The notes beneath the pieces are model-generated. The model worked only from the letters and a program-made list of their open reading frames with translations. It ran no database searches and had not been told where the DNA came from. A stretch of DNA of 64,000 nucleotides from Acidobacteriaceae bacterium (GTDB lineage: Bacteria; Acidobacteriota; Terriglobia; Terriglobales; Acidobacteriaceae), in the NCBI GenBank assembly GCA_003139795.1, contig PLGM01000101.1, forward strand, positions 7,971 to 71,970. Direction: 5' to 3'. The position numbers and the translations under genes were made by a program. Positions 16,951 through 25,647 of the stretch are shown in pieces (the stretch's first letter is position 1; each line of letters begins with the position of its first letter).

Positions 16951-17535
16951 CTAGAGTTCCGGGTGCCTGCGAAGCTCCGCCTCAAGCATTCCGGTAATGC
17001 GGCTGACGGCATGGAATAGGGTCGGATTCACGGCACCATCTAGCGGAATGGTGGTATCGGAATTGTGGGCAAGTTCAGGGTGGGGGAATCCATCGCTTCC
17101 CATGAGAATCACTTGTCGGATGGCGATCGTCTTCTTTCGAGTATCAACCTGTACAAGCCTTCGATTGTAACGAAGCTCTGCACACGCTTGTAGCCATTTC
17201 AAATCTCTTTCGTGTCCCGCCGGAATTCGGTGGACTCGGCAATCGTGATCGGTCTTGTAAAAGGTATAGATGTAGGTTGCGTAGGTTCCATCCTTCTTAT
17301 ACGAAGGTCCATCCCAATACACACCACCGAGGGTTAGATTCTCGGATACGAATAGTTCAATATCGGGGTTCGAATAGACGGAGATCGGGGCTTCCCAATT
17401 TCCTCCGCCTTCACCCTCACCCCTCACCAAGGACGGTCGCCCTAACGGACCCGGCTTTATAAGTTCCATGTCTTGACTCAGAGATACGGCAGGAAAAACA
17501 AGCGCGACGGCGAGAATGACAAGAATCCTTCGCAT
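16951..17535 (-). CDS. Secreted hypothetical protein
   Basis: 194 residues starting MRRILVILAVALVFPAVSLSQ, a clear signal peptide, after trimming 13 residues from the track ORF. The mature part has a Tyr-rich beta-type middle (GTYATYIYTFYKTDHDCRV) and a paired-Cys segment; it might belong to the surface-adhesin-E-like group, but I hold that weakly. The upstream ribosome site is poor. Predicted periplasmic or cell-surface; function unknown. Confidence 0.55.
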   Translation of the reverse strand: MRRILVILAVALVFPAVSLSQDMELIKPGPLGRPSLVRGEGEGGGNWEAPISVYSNPDIELFVSENLTLGGVYWDGPSYKKDGTYATYIYTFYKTDHDCRVHRIPAGHERDLKWLQACAELRYNRRLVQVDTRKKTIAIRQVILMGSDGFPHPELAHNSDTTIPLDGAVNPTLFHAVSRITGMLEAELRRHPEL

Positions 17536-17656
17536 GGAACTCACTCTACCATGACTCAGGTTGCCATGAGCCAAATTGATGCGTTTGCTTCACTGATGAC
17601 CGAACTTTCCGCCGTGAAAGCAACCGTGCCAGCGGATGTGGGTTAGCCGGGTGCCT

Positions 17657-17686
17657 CAGGTCTCGTACGCCGCGGCGGAAGACCTG
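17657..17686. repeat. CAGGTCT hairpin of the dispersed family
   Basis: CAGGTCT and AGACCTG arms enclose CGTACGCCGCGGCGGA; the right side (CCGCGGCGGAAGACCTGGG) is the same as in the 118-bp repeats at 1.7 and 2.0 kb. It lies in the 190-base gap downstream of hicA. Confidence 0.65.
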
Positions 17687-17761
17687 GGAGGGCTAGCACC
17701 GCAGGCTGGCGCGGGACACCAGAACTCTCCTGGCGCGCAAGCACCGCCCCACCGCAGGTGG

Positions 17762-17998
17762 TCAGAGCAAGTCGAGGATGTCTTGGATTGAAACGGACTG
17801 AGCTTGGGCCACTTCGACAAGAATTCCATGAAATGTGCCTATCTTGAGCGGGTCGTGCAGCGGAACCGAGATCGAATGCGCAGGCACGTCTTGGTGAAAA
17901 AGCCTGACGTGGCTTCCCTTCTGGCGAATCACCGTATAACCTAGCCTCTCCAGGGCGCGAATCAACCGGTCGGCCGAGACCCCACGCGGCAGTTTCAT
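17762..17998 (-). CDS. hicA: HicA-type toxin (mRNA interferase)
   Basis: 78 residues of the HicA/YcfA double-stranded-RNA-binding fold. The catalytic His is His30 in RQKGSHVRLFHQ, and the C-terminal LKIGTFHGILVEVA is typical of the family. HicA toxins cleave mRNA until bound by HicB. Its ATG overlaps the hicB stop codon (ATGA), so the order is hicB-hicA, the reverse of the E. coli locus but common elsewhere. Confidence 0.88.
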   Translation of the reverse strand: MKLPRGVSADRLIRALERLGYTVIRQKGSHVRLFHQDVPAHSISVPLHDPLKIGTFHGILVEVAQAQSVSIQDILDLL

Positions 17999-18210
17999 GC
18001 CGCCTCGACCGCAATCAGTTCATCCTTTACAAAATGCAATTGGATGAGCTTAGGCATTGCCGCCGCATCGTCAAAGTGGAGACTTGTCACCTCCAGCACG
18101 TTATCGCGTAACTCCTGCCAGGTCTCGGCTTCCGTAAAGATCGCCTGCCCCAGCGCCCGCGCCACATAGCCGCCCTCTTCCGCCTCGCGTACCTCGAAGA
18201 TCAGTTCCAT
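17995..18210 (-). CDS. hicB: HicB-like antitoxin
   Basis: 71-residue partner of the HicA-type toxin, with the HicB partial RNase H-like fold (VREAEEGGYVARALGQAIFTEAETWQELRDNV). There is no C-terminal ribbon-helix-helix or helix-turn-helix domain, so it probably neutralises the toxin without being a conventional DNA-binding repressor. Short proteins of this kind are often mislabelled as 2-oxoisovalerate dehydrogenase in databases; nothing here supports that. The start at 18210 is the only sensible Met. Confidence 0.82.
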   Translation of the reverse strand: MELIFEVREAEEGGYVARALGQAIFTEAETWQELRDNVLEVTSLHFDDAAAMPKLIQLHFVKDELIAVEAA

Positions 18211-18258
18211 GCAAAGATCATAACGGAAAAGCCGCCGTACGCGACGGACGATTGCGTC

Positions 18259-21096
18259 CTAATCGTCGTCGTCCTTCGCGGACTTCTTGCGGCGCTCTTT
18301 TAGCATCGCCGGCACTGGCACGTTGCCCATGGCGTCCTTCCAAAGAATCACGTTGAGCTTTTGCGCGTCGGCGCGGTCGGCGTGGCGGAAGTCCATCTTC
18401 ATGCTCTCTTTCGCGCCTGCGGCCGTCCTGGCGTTGGCTGTATAGATCAGCCCGTTCTCCCGGTTCGAGACGTCCGCCGCATAGGCCGGCTGATCGCCGG
18501 GACCGGTAAACAAGGTCGAGATCAGCGAGCTGAAGGCGTCGTTGTTGTTCATCGGAGGCAGGCCGAGCAGCGTCTCCATGGTCCGGATCACGCTTACGGT
18601 CGAGTAGAAGCGGCTATCGACAAACGGCGAGCCCTCGGCGCCACGCGGGGCATACTTGCTGACCACCAGCGCCAGGCTGCGGTGCGCGTCCACGTGATCG
18701 CCGCCGTCCTGGGCATCGTCTTCCAGAATGAAGAAGGCTGTATCGTCCCAGAACGGGGAGTGGGAGATCGCTTCCACTGCCCTGCCCACCGCCAGGTCGT
18801 TATCGGCGACCGAGGACTTCGGTGTGGGTCCGCCGGGCCGCGTGCCGGCGGTGTGGTCGTTGGGCAGCCGCAGCATCACGAAGTTAGGCATGGTGTCTTT
18901 GCCCTGCTCTTTATCCGCAACCCAGGCCTTCAAATGCCGCAGGAAAACTTCGACCCTGACCTGGTCGGGAACCATCAGTGCGAAGTCCGGCGATTCCTCG
19001 GCAAAATGGCCCACCAGTTCCGGCTTGGTGGCGATGTTGGTCGCGATCAGCGGAATCGCCCAGGCCCACTTGTTCACTCCGCCGCCCCACTCGGCGGGCA
19101 GCGCCTCGCCCGGAGCAATGGCGCCCTTGCTCGCACAGCCAGCGCCGGACAGCATAGGTCCCTGCTGGGGATTTGCGGTCTTCAACTCATTGCAAAAGGT
19201 GGTGGAGATGAATTCGCCAAAGTGATAGTAGGTCTTGCCGTGCGAGGCCAGATTGCCCCACAGGTAGCCGCTGGCCGGCTCGTTCACGTCGGGAATCTTC
19301 TGCTCGAGCGGCAGCCCCTCGGCCACCACGCCTTCATAGTCATAGGTCCGCTGTCCGCCGCGATACGATTGCTGCCACGTTTTCTCCAGATAGTCCGTAC
19401 CGATCGCCGCGTTTGACCAGACATGCCCATCGCCCGACACCTCGCCCGAGTCGTAGAAGTTATCCAGCACGCCGAACTGCAGGGCCAGCTTGTGCAGGTT
19501 CGGGGTGATGGTCTCGCCGTACATGGTCAGGCTCGGGTCGCCGTTGCCTGCAGGCTTTCCATCCTTTTTCAGGTCGCCCAAGATCTGATCGTAGGTCCGA
19601 TTCTCCTTGATGATGTAAATTACGTGCTTTATGCGGTCTTGCGCCGGGCCGGCGAAGGATATCTTTTCCTCAGCCGCCTTCATCCGGTTCGACTCCAGCA
19701 CCACCTGCGTCCAACGCGGCAAGTCCTCTTCGACATCAGCCAAATCCAGCGTAGCCAGCGAGCCGTGCAACAGCGTAGCGATATAGGTGGTGGGTCTCTG
19801 CGGCCGCTTGCGGCTGGAACCTTCCGCTTCCGGCTCGGGACGGTTATTCGGCCCGGTTCCCTTGCCCTTGGCGGTGGCAACATAGAGTTTTCCGCCGGAG
19901 GGAGTGGGAAGAAAAGCCATCGACATGGGCATCCACTCGGTGGGAACAAATCCGATCGGTTCCACCATTCCCTGCTTCGACGCCTTCAGAGTCAGCTTCC
20001 TGGTATCGATCACAGCAACGGCATCGCTGGCCGCATTGGCGACATACAAGCGGCTGCCGTCGGCGTTGACCGCCAGCGCCACGGGCTCCGCGCCAAAATA
20101 GCTCTGCCCCGGAAGCCGCGTATCGAAGTACCCCTTCACGGAGAACTGGCGAGCGCCCACATTCACGGCCGCAACAGCATCGCGGTTGGCGAGCGCCACA
20201 TAGAGGGTCTTTCCATTGGGCGAGAACTCGAACGCGCAAGGGTGCGTCCCCGGAGCCACAGCGCTAGGCGGCTTCAGCAGAGCCAGTTTGCGCACTACCG
20301 TCCGGTTGGCCAGGTCGAGCTCCACAATCTCCGATGCATTCCACAGCGCGACAAAGGCCCGCTCGCCGTCCTTTGAGACCGCCAGCGCAATGGGATAGGT
20401 CGAGGGCACGGCATCGCTTTCAGAGAGATCGAAGCGCTTCTCGATTGCACCGCTCAAGGGATCGAGAAGCAGCACATCGTCGGAGAGATTGTCGGCGACT
20501 AGCAGCTTCTCCGCGCCGCCGAGAGCAACCACAGCTATGGCCGCGGGAAACGGCACTCCTTTATCGCCATCCACTCCGCCAAGCAGCTTCGTCTTCTTGC
20601 CCGGAGCAAGCTGCTGCAGCGGCAACGGGATGAAGCGCTCCGGCGCGATCTTCCCCTCATTGAAGCCGTAAACCACCACGCCGTTGCCGGTCGCGGCCTT
20701 GCCATCGCCGGCCGGGTTCGATTCCGAGCCCATGCTCGCGTACACGTGGTTTCCGTCGCTGCTGAATGCCAATCCGGAGTAGAGCGTCTGCTTTGCGCTC
20801 CCCGGCGTGCGGTCGTCCGGAAAGTCCGTCACTGCGCCCGTCTGCGTATCCAGCACCGCCAGCGATTGTTCATACTTCGACTCGAGGGTCCCATACCCGG
20901 CATTTACCGTGACCACGTACCGTCCCCCGGGAGAGACAGCCATCGACATGGGCAGGCTGTTTAACCGTTGCGGATGACCCGGAATCTCCCCGATCAACTG
21001 TTTGCTCGTGGGCAGATCCACCGTCTGCGCCGCAAGAGACGCCGGCCCCAGGACGAGGGCCGTACTCAAAACCGTCAACAGAACTTTGATATGCAT
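18259..21096 (-). CDS. Bifunctional YncE-type beta-propeller/alkaline phosphatase-like protein
   Basis: 945-residue exported fusion. A signal peptide (MHIKVLLTVLSTALVLGPASLAAQ) is followed by a seven-bladed YVTN/YncE-like propeller (about 40-440, with repeats such as AVSPGGRYVVTVN, EFSPNGKTLYVALAN, AVNADGSRLYVANAASDAVAVID). A phosphoesterase of the phospholipase C/acid phosphatase type follows (about 490-900, KHVIYIIKENRTYDQILGD, DNFYDSGEVSGDGHVWS, HVDAHRSLALVVSKYAPRG). The C-terminus is lysine- and aspartate-rich. This domain pair is known in Acidobacteria and other soil bacteria; the natural substrate is not established. It probably acts in the periplasm or outside. Confidence 0.9.
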   Translation of the reverse strand: MHIKVLLTVLSTALVLGPASLAAQTVDLPTSKQLIGEIPGHPQRLNSLPMSMAVSPGGRYVVTVNAGYGTLESKYEQSLAVLDTQTGAVTDFPDDRTPGSAKQTLYSGLAFSSDGNHVYASMGSESNPAGDGKAATGNGVVVYGFNEGKIAPERFIPLPLQQLAPGKKTKLLGGVDGDKGVPFPAAIAVVALGGAEKLLVADNLSDDVLLLDPLSGAIEKRFDLSESDAVPSTYPIALAVSKDGERAFVALWNASEIVELDLANRTVVRKLALLKPPSAVAPGTHPCAFEFSPNGKTLYVALANRDAVAAVNVGARQFSVKGYFDTRLPGQSYFGAEPVALAVNADGSRLYVANAASDAVAVIDTRKLTLKASKQGMVEPIGFVPTEWMPMSMAFLPTPSGGKLYVATAKGKGTGPNNRPEPEAEGSSRKRPQRPTTYIATLLHGSLATLDLADVEEDLPRWTQVVLESNRMKAAEEKISFAGPAQDRIKHVIYIIKENRTYDQILGDLKKDGKPAGNGDPSLTMYGETITPNLHKLALQFGVLDNFYDSGEVSGDGHVWSNAAIGTDYLEKTWQQSYRGGQRTYDYEGVVAEGLPLEQKIPDVNEPASGYLWGNLASHGKTYYHFGEFISTTFCNELKTANPQQGPMLSGAGCASKGAIAPGEALPAEWGGGVNKWAWAIPLIATNIATKPELVGHFAEESPDFALMVPDQVRVEVFLRHLKAWVADKEQGKDTMPNFVMLRLPNDHTAGTRPGGPTPKSSVADNDLAVGRAVEAISHSPFWDDTAFFILEDDAQDGGDHVDAHRSLALVVSKYAPRGAEGSPFVDSRFYSTVSVIRTMETLLGLPPMNNNDAFSSLISTLFTGPGDQPAYAADVSNRENGLIYTANARTAAGAKESMKMDFRHADRADAQKLNVILWKDAMGNVPVPAMLKERRKKSAKDDDD

Positions 21097-21244
21097 GGCA
21101 AAACCTCAGCAAAACAACGATACTCCTGCTTCAAAGCGCCATTACACCTTCATGGTCAGCCTGGCATCGTGGAGCTGCAGCCGTTACCAAAGCGCGACCA
21201 ACCGTAATCAGGCGCATTTGCCGGTTTCTGCTTAGAATTTGCTC

Positions 21245-21523
21245 ATGAACGAGCCTTTTGCATCCCTTACCCAGCTGCTTTCCGACGTCATCCTGCCCAA
21301 CCTCAAGTCTGTTCAGGCGAGCCAGGCCGAGCAGATTGCCGCCAACGACCGGCTGGAACAGGCCATTGAGGACCTGCGCGCGCACCTGGAGTTGAAGTTC
21401 GCCCAGCTCTCAGCCCAGCTTACGGCGTGCCGGGCCGAACTGGCCGCCACGCAGGCGGCGCTCAAAGCAGCGCAGATCCAGGCTGGTTCGCGGGCGCCTG
21501 AACGCACGACGCTCATCCACTAA
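21245..21523 (+). CDS. Small coiled-coil protein
   Basis: 92 residues, from the ATG at 21245. The middle has a regular heptad pattern (QAEQIAANDRLEQAIEDLRAHLELKFAQLSAQL) and is probably one long coiled coil. The opening FASLTQLLSDVILPNLKSVQASQ resembles the start of the protein at 58902 (LRQAIQDLVAPDLKAIQAKQ), so the two may be distant paralogues. Function unknown; structural or scaffolding proteins look like this. Confidence 0.6.
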   Translation: MNEPFASLTQLLSDVILPNLKSVQASQAEQIAANDRLEQAIEDLRAHLELKFAQLSAQLTACRAELAATQAALKAAQIQAGSRAPERTTLIH

Positions 21524-21633
21524 GCCGCAGGTCTACGCAATCGTTGGCCCGATCTTCCAGGGCATGAAAGCGTGGAGCGCCTCATGCAATGCGGCAAGAG
21601 CGGGCTGAGCCTGCGGTGCAATAATCTTTGCAT

Positions 21634-22806
21634 ATGCGCACGGTGCTCACTGCGGAGAAGCTTTGGACTGGAACCGGCCTGCTCGACCACCCCGTGGTCT
21701 CGATCGAGGACGGACGGATTGCATCGATAACCCCCCGCGCGGCCGGCGAGTTGGCTGCCGGAACCGGAGGCCGCGTTTTCGACTATCCCGGCGCCACGCT
21801 GGCTCCGGCTTTTCTGGACGTTCATACCCATGGCGCCGCCGGTCACGACGTGATGGAGGCCACGCCCGAAGCTCTGAAAACGATGGGCCGCTTCCTGGCC
21901 TCGCACGGAACGGGCAGCTATCTGGCCACCACGGTTACCGCTCCCCTGGACGCGACGTTGCGGTCGCTTGCGGGACTGGCAAAGCTGCTGGCTCAGCCGC
22001 CGAACGTGGGCGAGACCGTGACCTGGCCCATCGGCATTCATCTGGAGGGACCGTTTCTTTCCCACGTCAAGCGCGGCGTCCACCCGCCCGAGTATCTGCT
22101 GGCCCCCGACATCGCCGTCTTCGACCGGCTCTTCGAGGCCGCCGAGGGCCACGTCCGGCTGATGACGCTGGCTCCCGAGTTGCCGGGAGCGGTCGAGTTG
22201 ACGGCCCACGCCACCCGCCGCGGCGTGCGCATCTCCGTGGGCCACTCGAATGCCACGGCCGCCGAGACCCGCGCCGCCATTGCCGCCGGAGCCGTGAGCG
22301 CCACGCACACGTTCAACGCCATGCGCCCCCTGGACCACCGCGAGCCGGGCATTCTGGGCATTGTGCTGACCACCGATTCCCTGTTTGCCGAGCTGGTCTG
22401 CGACGGCATCCACAACACCGCGGAGATGGTGAAGATCTGGTGGCGCTGCAAGGGACCGGAGCGCGCCATTCTCATCACCGATGCGATGAGCGCCACCGGC
22501 ATGCCCGACGGCGAATATCAACTGGCTGGATTCACGGTTCAGGTAGCAAAAGGCAGGGCCTCGTTTGGCGATGTCCTGGCCGGCAGCGTGCTCACCTTGG
22601 ACCGTGCTCTGGCCAATTTTCTTGCGTTTACCGGCGCGTCGGTGGAACAGGGGCTGCGGTTGCTCACCGCCAATCCGGCCGCGATGACCGGCCTCAGCGA
22701 TCAGGCAGGCTCACTCGCCGTCGGCCAACCCGCCAAGCTGGTGGCCGTGGATGCGGCAGGAAGGCTCGTGGCCAGCATCCAGAATGGGCAGCCAACTTCC
22801 GCCTAA
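21634..22806 (+). CDS. nagA: N-acetylglucosamine-6-phosphate deacetylase
   Basis: Removes acetate from GlcNAc-6-phosphate in amino-sugar and peptidoglycan recycling. The 390-residue amidohydrolase has the metal-site HTHG near residue 64, HLEGPF, the metal His in GHSNAT, HTFNAM and the catalytic Asp in LITDAMSATG. I start at the ATG at 21634, since the track's TTG is only two codons upstream. The converging kinase gene would supply its substrate, so the pair makes a small GlcNAc-use module. The deaminase nagB is not in the window. Confidence 0.94.
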   Translation: MRTVLTAEKLWTGTGLLDHPVVSIEDGRIASITPRAAGELAAGTGGRVFDYPGATLAPAFLDVHTHGAAGHDVMEATPEALKTMGRFLASHGTGSYLATTVTAPLDATLRSLAGLAKLLAQPPNVGETVTWPIGIHLEGPFLSHVKRGVHPPEYLLAPDIAVFDRLFEAAEGHVRLMTLAPELPGAVELTAHATRRGVRISVGHSNATAAETRAAIAAGAVSATHTFNAMRPLDHREPGILGIVLTTDSLFAELVCDGIHNTAEMVKIWWRCKGPERAILITDAMSATGMPDGEYQLAGFTVQVAKGRASFGDVLAGSVLTLDRALANFLAFTGASVEQGLRLLTANPAAMTGLSDQAGSLAVGQPAKLVAVDAAGRLVASIQNGQPTSA

Positions 22807-22834
22807 CTTTCTGATTTTGATACTACCGATTGCT

Positions 22835-23752
22835 CTACTCCTTGGATTCCGCGAGGCGTTTGGCGCGCCAGAGGGCGCCTTCGAGGGGTACCACCCCCTC
22901 AGCCCCCACCGGCATCTGCGGCGCAGCGGCATGGAGGCCGGCGAAGAAGGCTTCGCGCACGATCGACATTTTCTCTATGATCCCGCCGGTCCAGGCCACT
23001 GGAACCTCGCCCGCGATCTGGTGCTTACGGCGCAGCTTGGCGCGCACCAGAAGCACGAAGTCCACCAGATCGGCCGCGGCCTGGCGCAAAACCCCCAGCG
23101 CGACCGGGTCCCCGGCCTCGGCCAGTTCATTGATCGCCGGCGCCAGAGCGGCAAAGTCCGGTCCCGGCGTGCTGTCGCCCAGGCTTACCAGGTCTTCAAG
23201 GCTCGGCGTACCCCAGATCTCGCCCACTTTTTCAAGAATCTGGGTCGGCTGCTCGCGATCATAGGCATGGAGCGCCCTGCGCACACTGTGCAGCCCAATC
23301 CAGTAGCCGGAGCCCTCATCCCCCAGCCGCGAACTGTAGCCGCCCGCCCACTCCCGGCTGCCGTCGGGCGCACGGCCAATGGTATTCGAGCCGGTTCCGG
23401 CGATCTGCAGAATCCCAGGCCCACCCTGGAAGGCTGCGTCCAGGGCAATCACCTCATCGCCCACCACCTCGGAGCGCTCGGCGCCAAAATCCTGAAGAAC
23501 CGCGGTGATCCACTCCACAGTCCCCGGCAGGCTGCAACTGGCCACCCCGCAAGAGGCTGCGCGCACGCCGGTTACGCCGGCCTGCGCAAACACATCCTTG
23601 AGCAGGGCGCGGAGATTTTCTTCGGCAGCCTCCGCACCCACGCGGAGCCGCTTGATGGAACCACTTTCTCCGTGAGCCAGAACCCGATCGCCGGCAAGGA
23701 TCGAGCCGCGGGTCCTTGTCCCTCCGCCATCAATTCCCAAAACCATTTTCAT
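22835..23752 (-). CDS. BadF/BadG-family N-acetylglucosamine kinase
   Basis: 305-residue ASKHA-fold sugar kinase. Nucleotide-binding motifs are GIDGGGTRTRG at the N-terminus, AGTGSNT near 120 and the adenosine-site VAWTGGII near 255. The order and the GDEGSGYWIG segment match bacterial GlcNAc kinases of the BadF/BcrA family. It faces nagA with only 28 bases between the stop codons, supporting GlcNAc as substrate, though glucosamine is also possible. The start at 23752 follows GGAG. Confidence 0.86.
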   Translation of the reverse strand: MKMVLGIDGGGTRTRGSILAGDRVLAHGESGSIKRLRVGAEAAEENLRALLKDVFAQAGVTGVRAASCGVASCSLPGTVEWITAVLQDFGAERSEVVGDEVIALDAAFQGGPGILQIAGTGSNTIGRAPDGSREWAGGYSSRLGDEGSGYWIGLHSVRRALHAYDREQPTQILEKVGEIWGTPSLEDLVSLGDSTPGPDFAALAPAINELAEAGDPVALGVLRQAAADLVDFVLLVRAKLRRKHQIAGEVPVAWTGGIIEKMSIVREAFFAGLHAAAPQMPVGAEGVVPLEGALWRAKRLAESKE

Positions 23753-23787
23753 TTTTCGCGTACTCCTTCATTTTCCGGCAGTGGCGC

Positions 23788-25107
23788 CTATTTCCCCACC
23801 TCGCCTCCGCCGTCGCGCAACGTTCCCGCCAACACATCCAGGCTGCCGTCGGTCCTGGGAGGGGCAAGGCCAAGCAAGTGGGCCAGCCAAGGGTACAGAT
23901 TCACATTTTCAAACGGCGCTACTGTCTTCCCCTCAAGAATATCCGGTCCGGCGGCAAAAAAGCTGGCCTTCATCTGAGGTAGCTTGCGGGGGTCGAATCC
24001 GTGCATGCCGATGGTCGGGGGACGATCCGTTGCATCGGCGGGAGGGGCGTGGGCGCGGATGGCGTAGGGCCCCGTGGCTATCACCACCGGGTCGCCTTCG
24101 CGGGGGTTCTGGCTGTAGTTGAGCGCTGCCGGAACATCCTTGCGACGATAGACGACAAACTGCGACGAGGCTTTCTTGAGCTGGTTGTAGACGCGGGCGC
24201 GGTCCTCTTCGGTTTTGCCGTAGAGCAGGGAGCCGGCGGTCTCAAAGCCCGTCAAATCAGCGAATTGGTCGAGGGTGATCCAGCCGCCTTCGGCTTTGAT
24301 CATGCCGTGATCGCTCACCACAACCAGATCGATGGGCAGGCCGGTTGCGTCGAGGCCGGCCTTCAGCTTGCCCACCAGGCCATCCACCTTTAACACAGCG
24401 GCCTTGGTTTCAGGGGCATCGGGGCCGAATTCGTGGCCTTCGTGGTCGGGCTCGGAGTAGTAAAGGGTAATGAAATGAGGGCGATCCGCCGCCGGCAGCC
24501 GGAGCCAGGCGAGCACCTGCCGGATGCGGTCCACATCGTCGATCTTGTCGTCGAAATGCAGATAGTAAGTGGGTTGGAAGCCGGCGATCTTGGCCTCGGA
24601 GCCGGGCCAGAACAGACACGCGGAACGCATCCCCTGGCTCTCGGCTAAACTCCACAAAGGAATGCCGTTATACCAGGACCCGTCGGTTACTGCCTGGGGG
24701 TCGGAGGAGGCGTAGCGGGCCTGTGTGGCCGGGTCATAGAAGCTGTTGGCGACCAGGCCGTGGTGCTCAGGATAAAGGCCGGTGACGATGGTGAAGTGGT
24801 TGGGAAACGTGAGGGAGGGATAGCTGGGCAGCATGCCTTCCGGAGCCCAGACGCCGCGTTTGCCGAGGGCCAGCAGATGGGCGGCTCCGTCGCGCTTGGC
24901 GTAGTCCCAGCGGAAGCCGTCGAGCGAGACAAGCACCACATAATGCTGGCTTTGCGCCTTTGCCGAGTTGGGGCCGTTGTCGACATGAATGACCAGCAGG
25001 GCCGGATTGAGCGCCTCGGACACAGCCGGTTGCTGGGCCGCCAGGCCGAGACCGAATACCAGTGCCAGCGACGCAAGAGCCAGACGGCTCACGGCGCGAA
25101 AACTCAT
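23788..25107 (-). CDS. Exported alkaline phosphatase-superfamily phosphodiesterase (ENPP type)
   Basis: 439 residues. A signal peptide (LALASLALVFGLGLAAQ) precedes a nucleotide pyrophosphatase/phosphodiesterase domain: VLVSLDGFRWDY with the first metal Asp, LPSYPSLTFPNHFTIVTGLYPEHHG with the catalytic Thr, YYSEPDHEGHEFGP, VSDHGM and GMHGFDP. These are the six metal-site segments of ENPP-like enzymes, which cleave nucleotides or phosphodiesters outside the cytoplasm. The ATG at 25107 follows GGGGGG, so six residues of the ORF were removed. It lies 35 bases upstream of the kinase on the same strand. Confidence 0.9.
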   Translation of the reverse strand: MSFRAVSRLALASLALVFGLGLAAQQPAVSEALNPALLVIHVDNGPNSAKAQSQHYVVLVSLDGFRWDYAKRDGAAHLLALGKRGVWAPEGMLPSYPSLTFPNHFTIVTGLYPEHHGLVANSFYDPATQARYASSDPQAVTDGSWYNGIPLWSLAESQGMRSACLFWPGSEAKIAGFQPTYYLHFDDKIDDVDRIRQVLAWLRLPAADRPHFITLYYSEPDHEGHEFGPDAPETKAAVLKVDGLVGKLKAGLDATGLPIDLVVVSDHGMIKAEGGWITLDQFADLTGFETAGSLLYGKTEEDRARVYNQLKKASSQFVVYRRKDVPAALNYSQNPREGDPVVIATGPYAIRAHAPPADATDRPPTIGMHGFDPRKLPQMKASFFAAGPDILEGKTVAPFENVNLYPWLAHLLGLAPPRTDGSLDVLAGTLRDGGGEVGK

Positions 25108-25647
25108 CGAAAGTACCCCCCGCACCAGCTTACCGCATGGGGTGGGTCGGGGGGGGGAGAGGCTAGGGACTAGGGAATAGAGAACAGGGAATAGAGCATA
25201 GGGAACAGGGGTGAGTTGGGCAGACGAAAATGACGGGGGTGAAGCTTTCCGGTTTGTGGGTAAATGGAAAGGCTCTGGCCATCGTTTTTAGGGTAATCGT
25301 GCGGCTGCAGGCTATCGGATTTGCGCAAATGGCGGTGTGCAGTTGTGCAGTTTGGACAAGAGCGTTGTCTGCAATTGTCGGGAGGCGGAGCCCCAGGGGC
25401 TGCCGTTCCTCCCAGGGCCGTGGCTGGTTGGGATTCGTGGTCTTCCAGGTCTCAGAATCGAACCTTCCCAACAACCAATGCTCCGTGCCCCATTGTTGCG
25501 ACTGCTTTTCGAGGAAAAGACTGTCGCAAGGGTGGGAGGCCACGAAGACCTGCGCGCCGCCATCCATCACGAATTGGCCTGCGAAACCCCACCCCGTCTG
25601 CCACCAATCGCCTCCATCCCGCATCATGGATAGGGAGGCAACAAACC
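25108..25647. other. Intergenic 540 bases with simple repeats
   Basis: No gene is supported. It contains a nine-G run at about 25149, the GGGAATAG/GGGAACAG repeat at 25164-25210, and near 25440 a CCAGGTCTC half-site. A 154-residue minus-strand ORF (25163-25627) crosses these repeats and resembles nothing I know; I treat it as chance. The last bases carry the ribosome site of the NADH dehydrogenase gene. Confidence 0.55.
25164..25210. repeat. Short tandem repeat GGGAATAGAGAACA-type
   Basis: Degenerate tandem array of 7-8-base units (AGGGAATAG, AGAACAGGG, AATAGAGCATAGGGAACAGG). The same units, on the other strand, appear inside leuS at 13373-13410, where they are translated. Confidence 0.75.

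Noticed and set aside
17551-17646. 31-residue ORF MTQVAMSQIDAF...
   Set aside because: No ribosome site, no known family, and it lies next to a repeat. A gene remnant is possible but unsupported.
25163-25627. 154-residue minus-strand ORF with Trp-rich start
   Set aside because: It runs through the simple repeat and a CCAGGTCTC half-site and has no ribosome site; chance reading of repeat DNA is more likely.
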